NCBI RefSeq assembly: GCF_026155325.1
Contig: NZ_JAPFPW010000011.1
Coordinates: forward strand, 62,001-126,000
DNA length: 64,000 nt
Direction: 5' to 3'
From: Desulfobotulus pelophilus
GTDB taxonomy: Bacteria; Desulfobacterota; Desulfobacteria; Desulfobacterales; ASO4-4
The stretch's first letter is position 1. The number at the start of each line of letters is the position of its first letter. The translations under genes were made by a program, and so were the position numbers. Shown one piece after another: positions 45,590 to 54,909 of the stretch. Under the pieces are notes generated by a model. The model saw nothing but the letters and a program-made list of their open reading frames with translations. It had not been told where the DNA came from and made no database searches.

Positions 45590-47701
45590 ATGGTGTCTGA
45601 GGAAAACCAGGAGTATTGGTATCAGCCGGAGATACAGTCTCTTATCAATGGAAAAAGCCGTGAGCACAAGGCTCGTCTTGCCCATACCCCGCCGGTTTGC
45701 CTTAGTCTGAAAAGCGCCCTTACCCGCCTTGAACCAGCCGATGAATTTACCTTTCATCTGCATCAGGAGGCCCTTGCCCAGCTCCCGGGGATTGCCTGTA
45801 ATCCCGTTCAGCGGGTGGTAGAGGATGACGGCGCCCAAGCTTCGGAACAGTGCGGCAGAAAACGGCGGATTGCCATTGTCTTTTCCGGAGGTCCGGCTCC
45901 TGGCGGGCATAATGTGATAGCCGGTCTTTTTGATGCCGCCATGCAAAGGAACCCGGATAATGAAGTACTGGGTTTTCTCATGGGACCGGAAGGCATTGTA
46001 GAAGGGCTGTATCAGCCCCTTACCCGGGAAATGGTGGATCAGCACCGCAATATGGGTGGTTTTTCCATGATCCGCACGGGCAGGACCAAAGTGGATACCA
46101 GAGAAAAAATGCGTCTTTCCCGTAGCACCTGTAAAACTCTGGGCATTGATGCACTGGTGATTGTCGGGGGAGATGATTCCAATACCAATGCAGCCTTTCT
46201 TGCGGAAAATCTTCGGGAAGAGGGCATACAGGTAATCGGAGTACCCAAAACCATAGACGGAGACATTCTGGTTCAGGATGCTTCCGGGAACAGTCTCTGC
46301 GCCGTCAGTTTCGGTTTTCACACGGCAGCCCTTGCCTTTTCCAGAAACATTGCCAGTCTCTGTACCGATGCAGCCAGTGATGTGAAATACTGGCATATTT
46401 GCAAGGTGATGGGCAGAGTGGCAAGCCATCTTGCCCTGGAGGTGGCCCTGCAGACCCATCCTACCCTTACACTTATTGGTGAGGAGCTGGCCGATTATGT
46501 GGATGATGACCGTCTGAAGGCTGCCCGGGAAAGGGGCGAACAAGACTATACGGCGTATGGCATGACGCTGCGGCACCTTTCCCGCCTGATTTGTAATGCC
46601 ATTGTTCAGCGGGCGGCGGCGGGCAAAAATTATGGTGTGCTGGTCATTCCCGAAGGTCTGCTGGAATTCATCAATGAAATTCAGGTGCTGATTATCAAAT
46701 TATCCACCCTGATTGCCGACTATAACCGGACCCATGATGCGGGGTTCCATGAGGTTTTTTCCGATCTGGATGCTCAGACGGACTATTTGCGGCGTATGGC
46801 AAGGGAGTCCCAGGAAAGGGATCAGATTTTTGTCTGGAATCAGAGGGACCATGATTTTTTTGATGATATACCGGATTTTTTCAAGGAAGGACTTCTGACT
46901 GAACGGGACAGTCATGGTAACTTTCAGTTTTCTCAGGTAGAAACGGATAAAATACTCATGGGGCTGGTCAAAGATTACCTGAGTATTCTAAAGGAAAAAG
47001 GTCTTTATAAGGTGGGGATTGACCCTCAGTGGTATGCGGGCGTTCTGGAGAGAGAAGGACTGGATCCGGATGGTTTTGCGTCTGTTCTTTTCCGGAATGC
47101 GGACAGAAAGGGAGAACCTCTTCTGTTTAAAGAGTCTATTATCTCAGTCAAAACCCTGAATCATGCCCTTGTTAAAGAAGGGTTGCTGTCCGATGGGGCA
47201 GCCATACCGCCGGCAATCCTGAAGGTATATCGGAAATCGGAACCCGATTTCCGCATGCAACCCCATTTTTATGGTTACGATGGCAGGGGCAGTGATCCCA
47301 CCCCCTTTGACTGCAATTATACCTATAATCTGGGTAGAACCGTGTTTGCCCTCATTGCCGGTGGAGCCACGGGACAGATGGCTGTGATCCGTAATCTGGA
47401 AAAGGATGTATCGGAATGGGAACCCATGGGCGTACCCCTTGCCGCACTGATGCATCTTGAGGAACGGAAGGGAAAAATGGCCCTTGTTATGGAAAAAAAG
47501 CTTGTGGATGTTCAGTCTCCGGCTTTTCAGGTTCTTAAGGCTATGGGAGCAGAGTGGCTGGCTGCCCGTGCGGGAGAAGATCCCTGTCGCAGGCCGGATT
47601 CTGTGTGGATGACAGGTGCCGAGGATAAACCCTTGACCCTTCTGCTGAATGCCATGAATACTGGCTCCAGCAGAAGCCCTGCATCGGAAAACCTTTTATG
47701 A
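45590..47701 (+). CDS. Pyrophosphate-dependent 6-phosphofructokinase (long type)
   Basis: This enzyme phosphorylates fructose 6-phosphate with pyrophosphate instead of ATP, reversibly, in glycolysis. The 703-residue length is that of the long PPi-PFK. Key parts are VFSGGPAPGGHNVIAG near residues 90-105, VGGDDSNTNAAFLAE (the GGDD Asp that blocks ATP use) near 175-189 and PKTIDGDI near 201-208. MGRVASHLALEVALQTHPTL is typical too. The second ATG (45590) sits 8 bases after AAAGGA and is preferred over the first one (45584), where the spacing would be 2 bases. A longer frame upstream has no family match. Confidence 0.9.
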   Translation: MVSEENQEYWYQPEIQSLINGKSREHKARLAHTPPVCLSLKSALTRLEPADEFTFHLHQEALAQLPGIACNPVQRVVEDDGAQASEQCGRKRRIAIVFSGGPAPGGHNVIAGLFDAAMQRNPDNEVLGFLMGPEGIVEGLYQPLTREMVDQHRNMGGFSMIRTGRTKVDTREKMRLSRSTCKTLGIDALVIVGGDDSNTNAAFLAENLREEGIQVIGVPKTIDGDILVQDASGNSLCAVSFGFHTAALAFSRNIASLCTDAASDVKYWHICKVMGRVASHLALEVALQTHPTLTLIGEELADYVDDDRLKAARERGEQDYTAYGMTLRHLSRLICNAIVQRAAAGKNYGVLVIPEGLLEFINEIQVLIIKLSTLIADYNRTHDAGFHEVFSDLDAQTDYLRRMARESQERDQIFVWNQRDHDFFDDIPDFFKEGLLTERDSHGNFQFSQVETDKILMGLVKDYLSILKEKGLYKVGIDPQWYAGVLEREGLDPDGFASVLFRNADRKGEPLLFKESIISVKTLNHALVKEGLLSDGAAIPPAILKVYRKSEPDFRMQPHFYGYDGRGSDPTPFDCNYTYNLGRTVFALIAGGATGQMAVIRNLEKDVSEWEPMGVPLAALMHLEERKGKMALVMEKKLVDVQSPAFQVLKAMGAEWLAARAGEDPCRRPDSVWMTGAEDKPLTLLLNAMNTGSSRSPASENLL

Positions 47702-47768
47702 TGTTTCGGGAAATGGCCGCATCCACGGACACGGATCCTCCTGCTATGACAGGGTACAGGCAAGGGAG

Positions 47769-49175
47769 TTATTCCCTACCCCGGTAATGGGTGGCGTCCA
47801 TTTGATAGCGGCGTATAATTTTCTGGAGAGACTGGCGTTGTATGCCGGACAGTCTTGCGGCATGGGATATGTTACCGGAAGTCTCCTTCAGAAGATGGTC
47901 CAGATATTGGCGGGTAAAACGGGCCAGTACCTTTTCCTTTAATTGCTGATAGGGAAGGTTACGGTGGGGCAGGGGAGAGTCCGTGAAGAAATCCAGATCC
48001 GGGATCCTGTCCCTCTTCAAAGCATTTTGGGGAGGGATTTCCTTTTCCTGTGTCATGACACAAAGTCCCTGCAGAGTGTTTTCCAGTTCTCTGATGTTGC
48101 CCGGCCAGGGGGCCTGCATGAGTTCTTCCAGCAGCAGGGATGAAACCCGTTTTTTTTCCATACGGAGCTGACAGGCTGTTTTGTCCAGAAAATGTTCCAC
48201 CAGCAGAGGAATATCCTCCCGTATTTCCCGTAAGGGGGGCATGGTGAGGCTGGCCACATTCAACCTGTAGTAGAGATCTGCCCGGAAGGTGTTGTCTTCC
48301 ACCTTCTTTTCGAGGTTCTGATGGGTAGCTGCCAGTATACGGACGTCTACTTTGCGGCTCAGATCACTGCCCAGAGGGTTGATTTCCTTTTCCTGAAGAA
48401 CCCTGAGCAGTTTGGACTGCAGGGGCAGGGGAAGGTCTCCGATTTCATCGAGAAAAATTGTGCCACCTTCAGCAGCGGCAAAATATCCCTGCCTGTCTTT
48501 GACCGCTCCGGTAAAGGCACCTTTAGCATAGCCGAAGAGTTCACTTTCCAGCATGGATTCAGGTATGGCAGGGCAGTTAACGGTAATCATGGGGCCGCCA
48601 CGTCGCGGACTTGATTCGTGGAGTGCCCGGGCCGTAAGCTCTTTACCCGTACCGGTTTCTCCGCAGATAAGAACCGTTACATCGGTTCTGGCAAGCATGC
48701 GGATTTTTTCATAGATGGCCCGCATGGGGCCAGACTGGCCCACGAGACCGGGGGTGGAGGCACAGAGAATCCGTGAAAGTCTGAGATTTTCCCGTACAAG
48801 GCGGTTGTGTTCCAGTCCCTTGCGGAGGGTGTGAATCAGGCTGTCGTTTTTAAAGGGTTTGGATATAAAGTCATAGGCTCCTTCCCGTATGGCTGTGACA
48901 GCGGTTTCTATGGTGCCATATCCTGTCATCAGTATCACGGACAGATGGGGGTCTTTTTTATGAATTTTTTTCAGCAGAGACAGGCCGTCCATTCCGGACA
49001 TGCGGATATCTGTGAGGACAAGATCTACGGGATGGGCAGCCAGAAGGGCAAGGGCATCTTCCGCACTGGTGGCTGTAAGAATTTCACAGGGCATTTCTGC
49101 CTGTATGGTGCGGCTCAGGCCCTGAACCAGATCGGTCTCATCATCCACAAGCAGAAGGGTATCTTTGGTTTCCAT
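47769..49175 (-). CDS. NtrC-family sigma-54-dependent response regulator
   Basis: A 468-residue activator with a receiver domain (residues 7-120, Asp in LVLTDIRMSGMDG), an AAA+ domain (about 145-370) and a Fis-type DNA-binding end (about 425-460: NISHAARLSGIQRQSLQKIIRR). It has Walker A GETGTGKE, an intact GAFTGA loop and Walker B GTIFLDEIGDLP. It overlaps the stop of the DUF3365 kinase gene (TAATG). It is a complete activator in the window and a candidate for the sigma-54 promoters at 18874 or 41304, but no link is shown. Confidence 0.92.
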   Translation of the reverse strand: METKDTLLLVDDETDLVQGLSRTIQAEMPCEILTATSAEDALALLAAHPVDLVLTDIRMSGMDGLSLLKKIHKKDPHLSVILMTGYGTIETAVTAIREGAYDFISKPFKNDSLIHTLRKGLEHNRLVRENLRLSRILCASTPGLVGQSGPMRAIYEKIRMLARTDVTVLICGETGTGKELTARALHESSPRRGGPMITVNCPAIPESMLESELFGYAKGAFTGAVKDRQGYFAAAEGGTIFLDEIGDLPLPLQSKLLRVLQEKEINPLGSDLSRKVDVRILAATHQNLEKKVEDNTFRADLYYRLNVASLTMPPLREIREDIPLLVEHFLDKTACQLRMEKKRVSSLLLEELMQAPWPGNIRELENTLQGLCVMTQEKEIPPQNALKRDRIPDLDFFTDSPLPHRNLPYQQLKEKVLARFTRQYLDHLLKETSGNISHAARLSGIQRQSLQKIIRRYQMDATHYRGRE

Positions 49176-51115
49176 TAGTCTTTCTCCAGAGGCAGGCAGA
49201 TGGTGAAGGTGCAGCCCTGCCCCGGACTGCTGTCCACAAAAATATCGCCACCATGTCGGGAAATGATTCCGTAGACAACGGCAAGGCCAAGCCCGGTGCC
49301 TTTTTTTTCTGCCCGGGTTGTGAAAAAAGGTTCAAAAATACGGTTCAGATTTCTTCTGGAAATTCCGTGGCCTGTGTCTGTAATGGTAAAAACGGCCTGA
49401 TCCCCCATCCTGTCCAGCCGGGATGAAATTTCTATGCGGCCTCCGGGCTCCGTTGCCTGCATGGCATTGAGAATAAGGTTCATCCAAACCTGTTTCATTT
49501 GCTGGGCATCGGCGATGATGGGAGGGAGGGAGGTATCGGGGCTGAAGGAGAGAGTCAGTCCATGGTTCTGAATTTCTCTGGAAAGCACGCCCAGGATTTC
49601 AGCTATCATGTCATGCATATCTAAAGGGTTGTACATGGTTGGCATTGCCCGTGAAAAATCCAGAAGAGCTTCCACTACATGTTTGCAGATATGGGTATGT
49701 TTGAGAATGATGCCGATGTCATGACGGATCTGGCTGTCATCTGCTGCCGCCTTTTCAATGAGTCCGGCATAAAGCTGAATAACTCCCAGGGGGTTATTGA
49801 TTTCATGGGCAACACCAGCGGCCAGCTCACCGACGGAGGTGAGTCTGTCGGTTTGGGCCAGATAGGCATCCATACGTTTTTTGTCAGTAATGTCCCTCAT
49901 GGACGCTTCAAAGTCTGGAATTTCCATGCATATTCCAGGCCTTGCGATGCAGGAAAAAAGAACATCCCTTCTTTCTCCCCTACGGTTGACAATGCGGATT
50001 TCCATATCCCGGATATGACAGTCTTTTCGCAGAATATCCCATAGTCGCCTTGTTTGCTGCCCGTCCCAGAAAAGCTGGTATACGGATTCAATTTCAAGGG
50101 CTTCCCGGATATCCGTAAAACCAAAGAGCAGGAGACCTGCGGCATTGATGTCCGTAAGTACTCCGCCCCTGCTTACAAGAATGGCCTCGGGAGCGGTTTC
50201 AAAGAGATTTCTGTATTTGGCTTCGCTCTGAAGGAGGTCATGATGTACCTCCTTCAGCTTGTCTGCCAGAATGGACAGGCTGGTCTGGAGCTGTTCGGCC
50301 TCATCCTGGCCGGGTTCGGTGCTCGGAAGGGTGGGGACAGAAGAGAAGTCATCATTGATGTTTTTAAAGTTGTATAAAATTTCCCTGAGATTGAGGATGA
50401 CTGTCCGGTGAAACAGGAGGTAAAACAGGACGAGGAGGGAAGCCAGTGAAAGGGCGGTGATAAAAAAAATTACCCAGGCTTTTTCCATGATGCGGGTAAG
50501 CGTCGGGTCAATGGGAAGGTAGATGGTTTCCGCAGCCACCACGTCACCGGCATTGTAGTAAAAACTTGCCTGATCACCGTAAATTCTCAGGATATCTTCC
50601 GGAGCTGTATCCGGAGAACCGTGGCACACGAGGCAGCTTTCCTCCACGCGTACGGCGGTCATATGGACAAAGTAGGAGTGCTTATCCCTTTTGAGCCTGC
50701 CGCTCCACTCAGACTGCCCCTGATTTTCATTGAACCACTCTATCCGTTCGCTTTCAAAGCTGTCGGCAAGATTGATGGGGTTTCGTGGATTTGTGGCGGC
50801 CCTTTTGTAGTTGAACTCCGGGAATTCATCATGCAGACGTTTCATGACCTCCCTTGAGACAAATGAGGTGCTCATGGCCTCCAGAATAAAGGTGTCGTCG
50901 TTGAAATGATCCTGCATACGCGGGCGGAGAACTTCCCGCACATAGTCCCGGCTGGATTCAGCCATGGCCATGAAAATGGTAGTTTTCTGGTACAGCATAC
51001 CAAAGTACTCATGGCGAAGGTAATGGTACTCCATAAGAGCGGCGGCCAGGCAGAACACCAGTACAATGAGTGCTGCACCCAGGCGAAATCTTTTTTTTAT
51101 GCTGTGTTTGGGCAT
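49175..51115 (-). CDS. DUF3365 (haem-type) sensor histidine kinase
   Basis: A 646-residue membrane kinase. After the N-terminal helix (about residues 13-35) comes an outer DUF3365/Tll0287-like domain (about 40-205) with ESCLVCHGSPDTAPED, a c-type haem motif CxxCH. A second helix (about 213-237) and a HAMP-like linker follow, then PAS (about 305-420). HisKA has GVAHEINNPLG, and the HATPase has TDTGHGISRRNL, EKKGTGLGLAV. It probably senses redox or a gas in the periplasm. The start at 51115 (MPKHSIKKRF) is chosen by family style; upstream readings are possible. Confidence 0.88.
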   Translation of the reverse strand: MPKHSIKKRFRLGAALIVLVFCLAAALMEYHYLRHEYFGMLYQKTTIFMAMAESSRDYVREVLRPRMQDHFNDDTFILEAMSTSFVSREVMKRLHDEFPEFNYKRAATNPRNPINLADSFESERIEWFNENQGQSEWSGRLKRDKHSYFVHMTAVRVEESCLVCHGSPDTAPEDILRIYGDQASFYYNAGDVVAAETIYLPIDPTLTRIMEKAWVIFFITALSLASLLVLFYLLFHRTVILNLREILYNFKNINDDFSSVPTLPSTEPGQDEAEQLQTSLSILADKLKEVHHDLLQSEAKYRNLFETAPEAILVSRGGVLTDINAAGLLLFGFTDIREALEIESVYQLFWDGQQTRRLWDILRKDCHIRDMEIRIVNRRGERRDVLFSCIARPGICMEIPDFEASMRDITDKKRMDAYLAQTDRLTSVGELAAGVAHEINNPLGVIQLYAGLIEKAAADDSQIRHDIGIILKHTHICKHVVEALLDFSRAMPTMYNPLDMHDMIAEILGVLSREIQNHGLTLSFSPDTSLPPIIADAQQMKQVWMNLILNAMQATEPGGRIEISSRLDRMGDQAVFTITDTGHGISRRNLNRIFEPFFTTRAEKKGTGLGLAVVYGIISRHGGDIFVDSSPGQGCTFTICLPLEKD

Positions 51116-51192
51116 GATAAGGATAGAAAAACCTCTACGCTTTGTATGGAGTACGGACAACCGCCCCCGAGGTGACCGGGAGCGGGTATTTA

Positions 51193-52020
51193 TCATCCGC
51201 CAAGAACATCAATCATGGAGAAAACCCGCCCCCTGCAGGTTTCATTCATTCTGCGCTTGAGAAAACGTACGGCATCAAGCGTTCCTTTGGCATAGATGTC
51301 TCTTCCATTGATATTATGGGTAAAACGGAAGCAGACGCTGTCATCGGGGGAAGACAGGGTGTAGGTATGCCAGGCATGCCCCTGAATATGTTCAGCCGGA
51401 ATGCGCCAGGTCTTTTTCTGTTCTTCAGGATCTCTTTCCATTTCAATGCCATCTACCGTAAACGGGATACCCAGCGCATTGAAATGGCTGACCATGGCTT
51501 TAGCCGTCCCTGAAGTATCCGCTTTGCCGGCCTGATGACTTTCCTGAATACGGAGGCTGTATCCTTCGAACAGACCTGGAAAATTACTTGCGGCATAGGC
51601 CATCATGGCCTGAAATCCCACAATCTGTTTTGCCATGTTAGGGGCAATAACGGCACAGATAGCAGAGTCCGAAACGGTTTTGAGAAGGGCATCCCTGTCA
51701 CCTCCTGTGGTGCCCATGACAAAGGGAATGCCTTGGGCTGCGTAGAAAATGGCATTGGTATTGACGGCGCTGGGGTGGGTATAGTCGATGGCGATGAGGC
51801 CTTCATATTCGGAAAGGAGAGCTTTGATCCTGGAATCTCTTTCAGATGGCCTGATAAGATCAAAGGAAAAATGGTCGTTGTGAAAGGTTTTTATATGGGT
51901 TCCCGGGCCTGTGAGGGATGCCGGGACGAGAAAGAAGGTTTCATCAGCAAGAAGGTGAGGGATCAGGGTGGATGCCACGTTTCCTGGCAAGCCATTGATC
52001 ATAACAGGTATTCTGGGCAT
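51193..52020 (-). CDS. dapB: 4-hydroxy-tetrahydrodipicolinate reductase DapB-like
   Basis: DapB reduces dihydrodipicolinate in lysine and meso-diaminopimelate synthesis. The 275-residue protein shows a Rossmann start (MPRIPVMINGLPGNVASTL), DYTHPSAVNTNAIFYAAQG near residue 90, VMGTTGGDRD near 112 and a C-terminal part with HNINGRDIYAKGTLDAVRFL near residue 245. The reductase active-site region RIQESHQAGKADTSGTA is visible. The long, unusual form is like the plant/anaerobe type. AAGGAG precedes the ATG at 52018-52020. It is next to the DUF3365 kinase. Confidence 0.87.
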   Translation of the reverse strand: MPRIPVMINGLPGNVASTLIPHLLADETFFLVPASLTGPGTHIKTFHNDHFSFDLIRPSERDSRIKALLSEYEGLIAIDYTHPSAVNTNAIFYAAQGIPFVMGTTGGDRDALLKTVSDSAICAVIAPNMAKQIVGFQAMMAYAASNFPGLFEGYSLRIQESHQAGKADTSGTAKAMVSHFNALGIPFTVDGIEMERDPEEQKKTWRIPAEHIQGHAWHTYTLSSPDDSVCFRFTHNINGRDIYAKGTLDAVRFLKRRMNETCRGRVFSMIDVLGG

Positions 52021-52163
52021 GTTGACTCCTTGAGATTTGGCGGTCGCCGTAATCATTGAGCATATCAGAACGGCAGTTCTGAACGCAATGTACAGGGCTA
52101 CACAGATGAAAAATGGCTTTTTTTCAGGAACCGTAGAAGTCCATGGAATGAGCCAGCCCTCGC

Positions 52164-53837
52164 TTACCTTGGCACCACTTTTCTGTCCAGTGCTTTTTGG
52201 CCGGGTGCTTTTTCACTTTGTCGGAATGTGGCCTGTATCAGGCCCTGAGGATCCAGGATCAGCCCGACGGATCCGTCAGGCATGATGGCCGCACCGGCTA
52301 TTCCCTGTATTTTTTTGAAGCTTGCCCCCAGTGGCTTGACCACTATCTGCTGTTTACCGAGGATTTCATCCACAAGTATCCCGGCCTGGGCTCCTTCTGC
52401 TTCCACAACCATGACAATGGGGAAGGAAGTATCCGATCCGTTTTCTGTTATCTGCAGCAGTTTTTCCAGCGAGGAGGCGGGCAGAAGATGATCCTGAAAA
52501 TGAATCATGGACATACCCGTTGGCAGCCTTGCCAGGTCACCGGGCTTTACTTCTCTGCTGCCCAGCACACAGAGCGTGGGAATGACATAGCGCTGACGCC
52601 CGCACCGGCAGACTATGCCATCTATAATGGCTACGGTCATGGGTATGCGGAGATGAAAGCGGGTACCATGGTCCCGTTTGCTTTCCAGGTGAATATTCCC
52701 GGACAGGGAAGTGATCTGGTCGCGCACCACGTCCAGGCCAACCCCTCTGCCAGATATTTCCGTCAGGCTGGATGCTGTAGAAAAACCGGAGTGAAAAATG
52801 ATTTTTTCAAGATCCTGCGGCTGGAGTTCTTCCCTATGGGAGAGGAGTCCTTTTTCCCTTGCCTTCCGGCTGATACTTTCCAGATCCAGACCCTGACCAT
52901 CATCCTGAATAATGATATGAATGTCGCCGCCACTGTGGAAGGCTTCCATGGTGAGGCAGCCTTTTGCAGGTTTATTTTTTTTTATCCGTACGTCCGGAGA
53001 TTCAATGCCATGATCCAGGGCATTGCGTACCAGATGGAGGAGAGGGTCACGAAGATGTTCAACGAGAGACCGGTCCAGCTCTGTCTCTTCTCCATGGCGC
53101 TGGAAGGAGACTTCTTTGCCGAGATTTTTCCCAAGCTCCTGTATCATCCGTTCCATTTTCATGAAAAGCGGTCGGATGGGAACCATGCGCAGAGTCAGCC
53201 CAAGACTTTGCAGTTCTCTGGTAAGTTTTGTCAGCTGGGAAAGATGGGCGCTGAGAGCCCCTGTTCCGATGTGCTGAAGTTCGGGGCACTGGCGCACCAT
53301 GGTTTCCACAATCACCAGCTCTCCGATTGTGTCCATAAGGCGGTCAAGGCGCTCCGCTTCAACAAGAACGTTTTCCCGGACCTGACGGTTTCTGGTGCCG
53401 GAAGAGGTATTCCGCTGCATACCTTCAGGAGAGGTGGTCAGGTTACTTTCCCCGAGTTTTTTATGAAGTACGGAAGGATCTTCCGGAGGAGTGACATTTT
53501 TACCGGAATACCAGTCAAAGGCATGTTTCAGCCAGCTTTGGATATCCAGAAAATGTGAGGTCATATCCGAAGTAAAGAGGGCCGATTCCAGCGTACCCTC
53601 TGCTGCATGACAGAGGCTTTCAACGGTGTGAAGTCTGAAAAAGCCCGCTTCACCTTTCAGGGTATGGAAGGAGCGGCGCAGTTCTGTAAGGGCCTGTTCC
53701 TCTTGACCGGCCCGGAGGATCTGCTCTTCCATCGCAGCAAAGACAGGAGGCTGTACGGAAAGAAAATCAGCATACAGATCCATATCCAGATGCGATGGCA
53801 GGCGGTCCGGGTGCCGTGGCACACCATTTTGATTCAT
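52164..53837 (-). CDS. Second CheA-family histidine kinase
   Basis: A 557-residue CheA without a receiver. It has an Hpt domain (about residues 10-110; SFHTLKGEAGFF with phospho-His near 57) and a short linker. The dimer domain (about 155-225), HATPase (about 225-400; NALDHGIESP, QDDGQGLD, GRGVGLDV) and one CheW domain (about 405-540) follow. The start MNQNGVPRHPDR (53837) has GGAGAG upstream. No MCP, CheW or CheY gene is adjacent, so it may work with remote parts or a non-flagellar output. Confidence 0.88.
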   Translation of the reverse strand: MNQNGVPRHPDRLPSHLDMDLYADFLSVQPPVFAAMEEQILRAGQEEQALTELRRSFHTLKGEAGFFRLHTVESLCHAAEGTLESALFTSDMTSHFLDIQSWLKHAFDWYSGKNVTPPEDPSVLHKKLGESNLTTSPEGMQRNTSSGTRNRQVRENVLVEAERLDRLMDTIGELVIVETMVRQCPELQHIGTGALSAHLSQLTKLTRELQSLGLTLRMVPIRPLFMKMERMIQELGKNLGKEVSFQRHGEETELDRSLVEHLRDPLLHLVRNALDHGIESPDVRIKKNKPAKGCLTMEAFHSGGDIHIIIQDDGQGLDLESISRKAREKGLLSHREELQPQDLEKIIFHSGFSTASSLTEISGRGVGLDVVRDQITSLSGNIHLESKRDHGTRFHLRIPMTVAIIDGIVCRCGRQRYVIPTLCVLGSREVKPGDLARLPTGMSMIHFQDHLLPASSLEKLLQITENGSDTSFPIVMVVEAEGAQAGILVDEILGKQQIVVKPLGASFKKIQGIAGAAIMPDGSVGLILDPQGLIQATFRQSEKAPGQKALDRKVVPR

Positions 53838-54165
53838 GCTCTCTCCAGATACGTGGGAATAAGCCCTAGGCACAATGTCTGTGAAAAAAGTTGTTCTTCT
53901 TAGGGAGTTATGTGCCAGCGATGGCTGATCGTATCGGTATGGCACAAAGAAGCGGTCTGATTCTCATGGTTTATGGCTCAGACCGCTGTATCTGGAAATA
54001 TATATTGTTTTTGGTGACTTGTAAATATGGCAGGTGGGCTGGAAAGGGGACAGGAAAGAAGTGCCCGCATCATTATGATTCCACCTTTTCGAGAACGGGG
54101 GAGTCTACGGCAAGGAGGTAACGATGCGGGCCTGTTCTGGCACCATGAAGGGTGCGGCTGATCTG
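53838..54165. other. Spacer between cheA-like and phasin-like genes
   Basis: No gene is supported. Only short frames occur. I see no strong hairpin or convincing promoter here. A TGGCAC (54136) followed by TGC has the wrong spacing for sigma-54. Confidence 0.45.
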
Positions 54166-54417
54166 TCAGTCTGGGATTCTGGATCCGATTTTTTCGAGAA
54201 TAGTATTGGCGGTATCTCTGGCATCGTCTGTGGTTCGATTAAAAAGATCATGCCATCTTTGGAGGTGATAATCTGTTCTTTCTCCAAGGGGAATGCCGCT
54301 CAGTCCTATCCAGGTACGGAGTATGGTCTGGTTCTGTTGCTGCAGGGAGTCCATACAGTCAAAAAAAAATTCAAAACTCTGCCGGTGCATTGACAGTACC
54401 GTTATATGGTGATCCAT
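54166..54417 (-). CDS. Small phasin-like protein (downstream gene)
   Basis: An 83-residue helical protein, MDHHITVLSMHRQSFEFFFD..., with no family I can name. Its helical, glutamine-rich sequence and its place 16 bases after the other small helical gene and across from phaR suggest a granule-associated (phasin-like) protein. AAGGAGG lies 5 bases before the ATG. The function is inference from context. Confidence 0.6.
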   Translation of the reverse strand: MDHHITVLSMHRQSFEFFFDCMDSLQQQNQTILRTWIGLSGIPLGERTDYHLQRWHDLFNRTTDDARDTANTILEKIGSRIPD

Positions 54418-54433
54418 AGGCCCTCCTTACGGA

Positions 54434-54697
54434 TTAGGGAGTTTCTTCTATGTAGCGTTCCAGGCGTGCGAACCCTTCCTCGTTGAATTTTCTGACTTTT
54501 TCCTGTCCCTGACGAACGTTTGTGATCCATTCGGTAACCAGTGCTTTGTTCTGGTCGGGAACATGGGGGAGGGGCTCCAGCACGAGGCGAGTAATTTTTT
54601 CTCCATGGTCCTGTATAACGGCTGCTGTTGTGTAAAGGTTGTTCAGAAGAGCCTTCTGGAAGTCAAGGATTTGTTTTGCAATGATTTTTGGTTCCAT
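54434..54697 (-). CDS. Small phasin-like protein (upstream gene)
   Basis: An 87-residue, mainly helical protein with IIAKQILDFQKALLNNLYTTAAVIQ at the start and WITNVRQGQEKVRKFNEEGFARLERYIEE at the end. Short helical proteins of this type coat polyhydroxyalkanoate granules (phasins). It is divergent from phaR, and its promoter holds a PhaR-type operator, as in known phaP-phaR loci. AAGGAG lies before the ATG. Assignment is by context and pattern; the sequence is not an assured Phasin family match. Confidence 0.65.
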   Translation of the reverse strand: MEPKIIAKQILDFQKALLNNLYTTAAVIQDHGEKITRLVLEPLPHVPDQNKALVTEWITNVRQGQEKVRKFNEEGFARLERYIEETP

Positions 54698-54734
54698 GAT
54701 ATATGCTCCTTGCTGTATTTGGTCTGGGTGTTAT

Positions 54735-54747
54735 GCTGCACTGCAAC
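54735..54747. promoter_or_regulatory. PhaR-type operator near the phasin start site
   Basis: GCTGCACTGCAAC contains TGCACTGCA, an imperfect dyad. It sits just downstream of the -10 element of the phasin promoter, where a repressor would block transcription. Known PhaR sites are TGC/GCA dyads, so this is a candidate. Confidence 0.6.
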
Positions 54748-54758
54748 TTCATAACTGA

Positions 54759-54786
54759 AGTGTAAGTGTTTTGTGCGTTGTGTCAA
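54759..54786 (-). promoter_or_regulatory. Sigma-70 promoter for the phasin-like genes
   Basis: On the minus strand, TTGACA (54786-54781) and TACACT (54764-54759) are separated by 16 bases. The -35 is perfect and the -10 agrees at four of six bases. The candidate PhaR operator lies directly downstream. Confidence 0.7.
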
Positions 54787-54883
54787 GAAAAAAATATTCT
54801 GGTTTTTTATATTCTTTGGATGATCGTTGATTTTCTGGGTTTGCCGGTGTGTATTCGGCAGGAACTGTTGAGCTGCAGTCTTG

Positions 54884-54894
54884 TTGCAGTGCAA
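54884..54894. promoter_or_regulatory. Perfect PhaR-type palindrome before phaR
   Basis: TTGCAGTGCAA is a perfect 11-base dyad that ends 15 bases before the phaR start codon. It would allow autoregulation of phaR. The same core (TGCASTGCA) recurs at the phasin promoter. Confidence 0.65.
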
Positions 54895-54909
54895 TATGGA
54901 GAGGGGTTT

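Noticed and set aside
54130-54160. TGGCAC...TGC as a sigma-54 promoter on the plus strand
   Set aside because: The distance between GG and GC is 13, not 10 bases, and it points away from any gene start.
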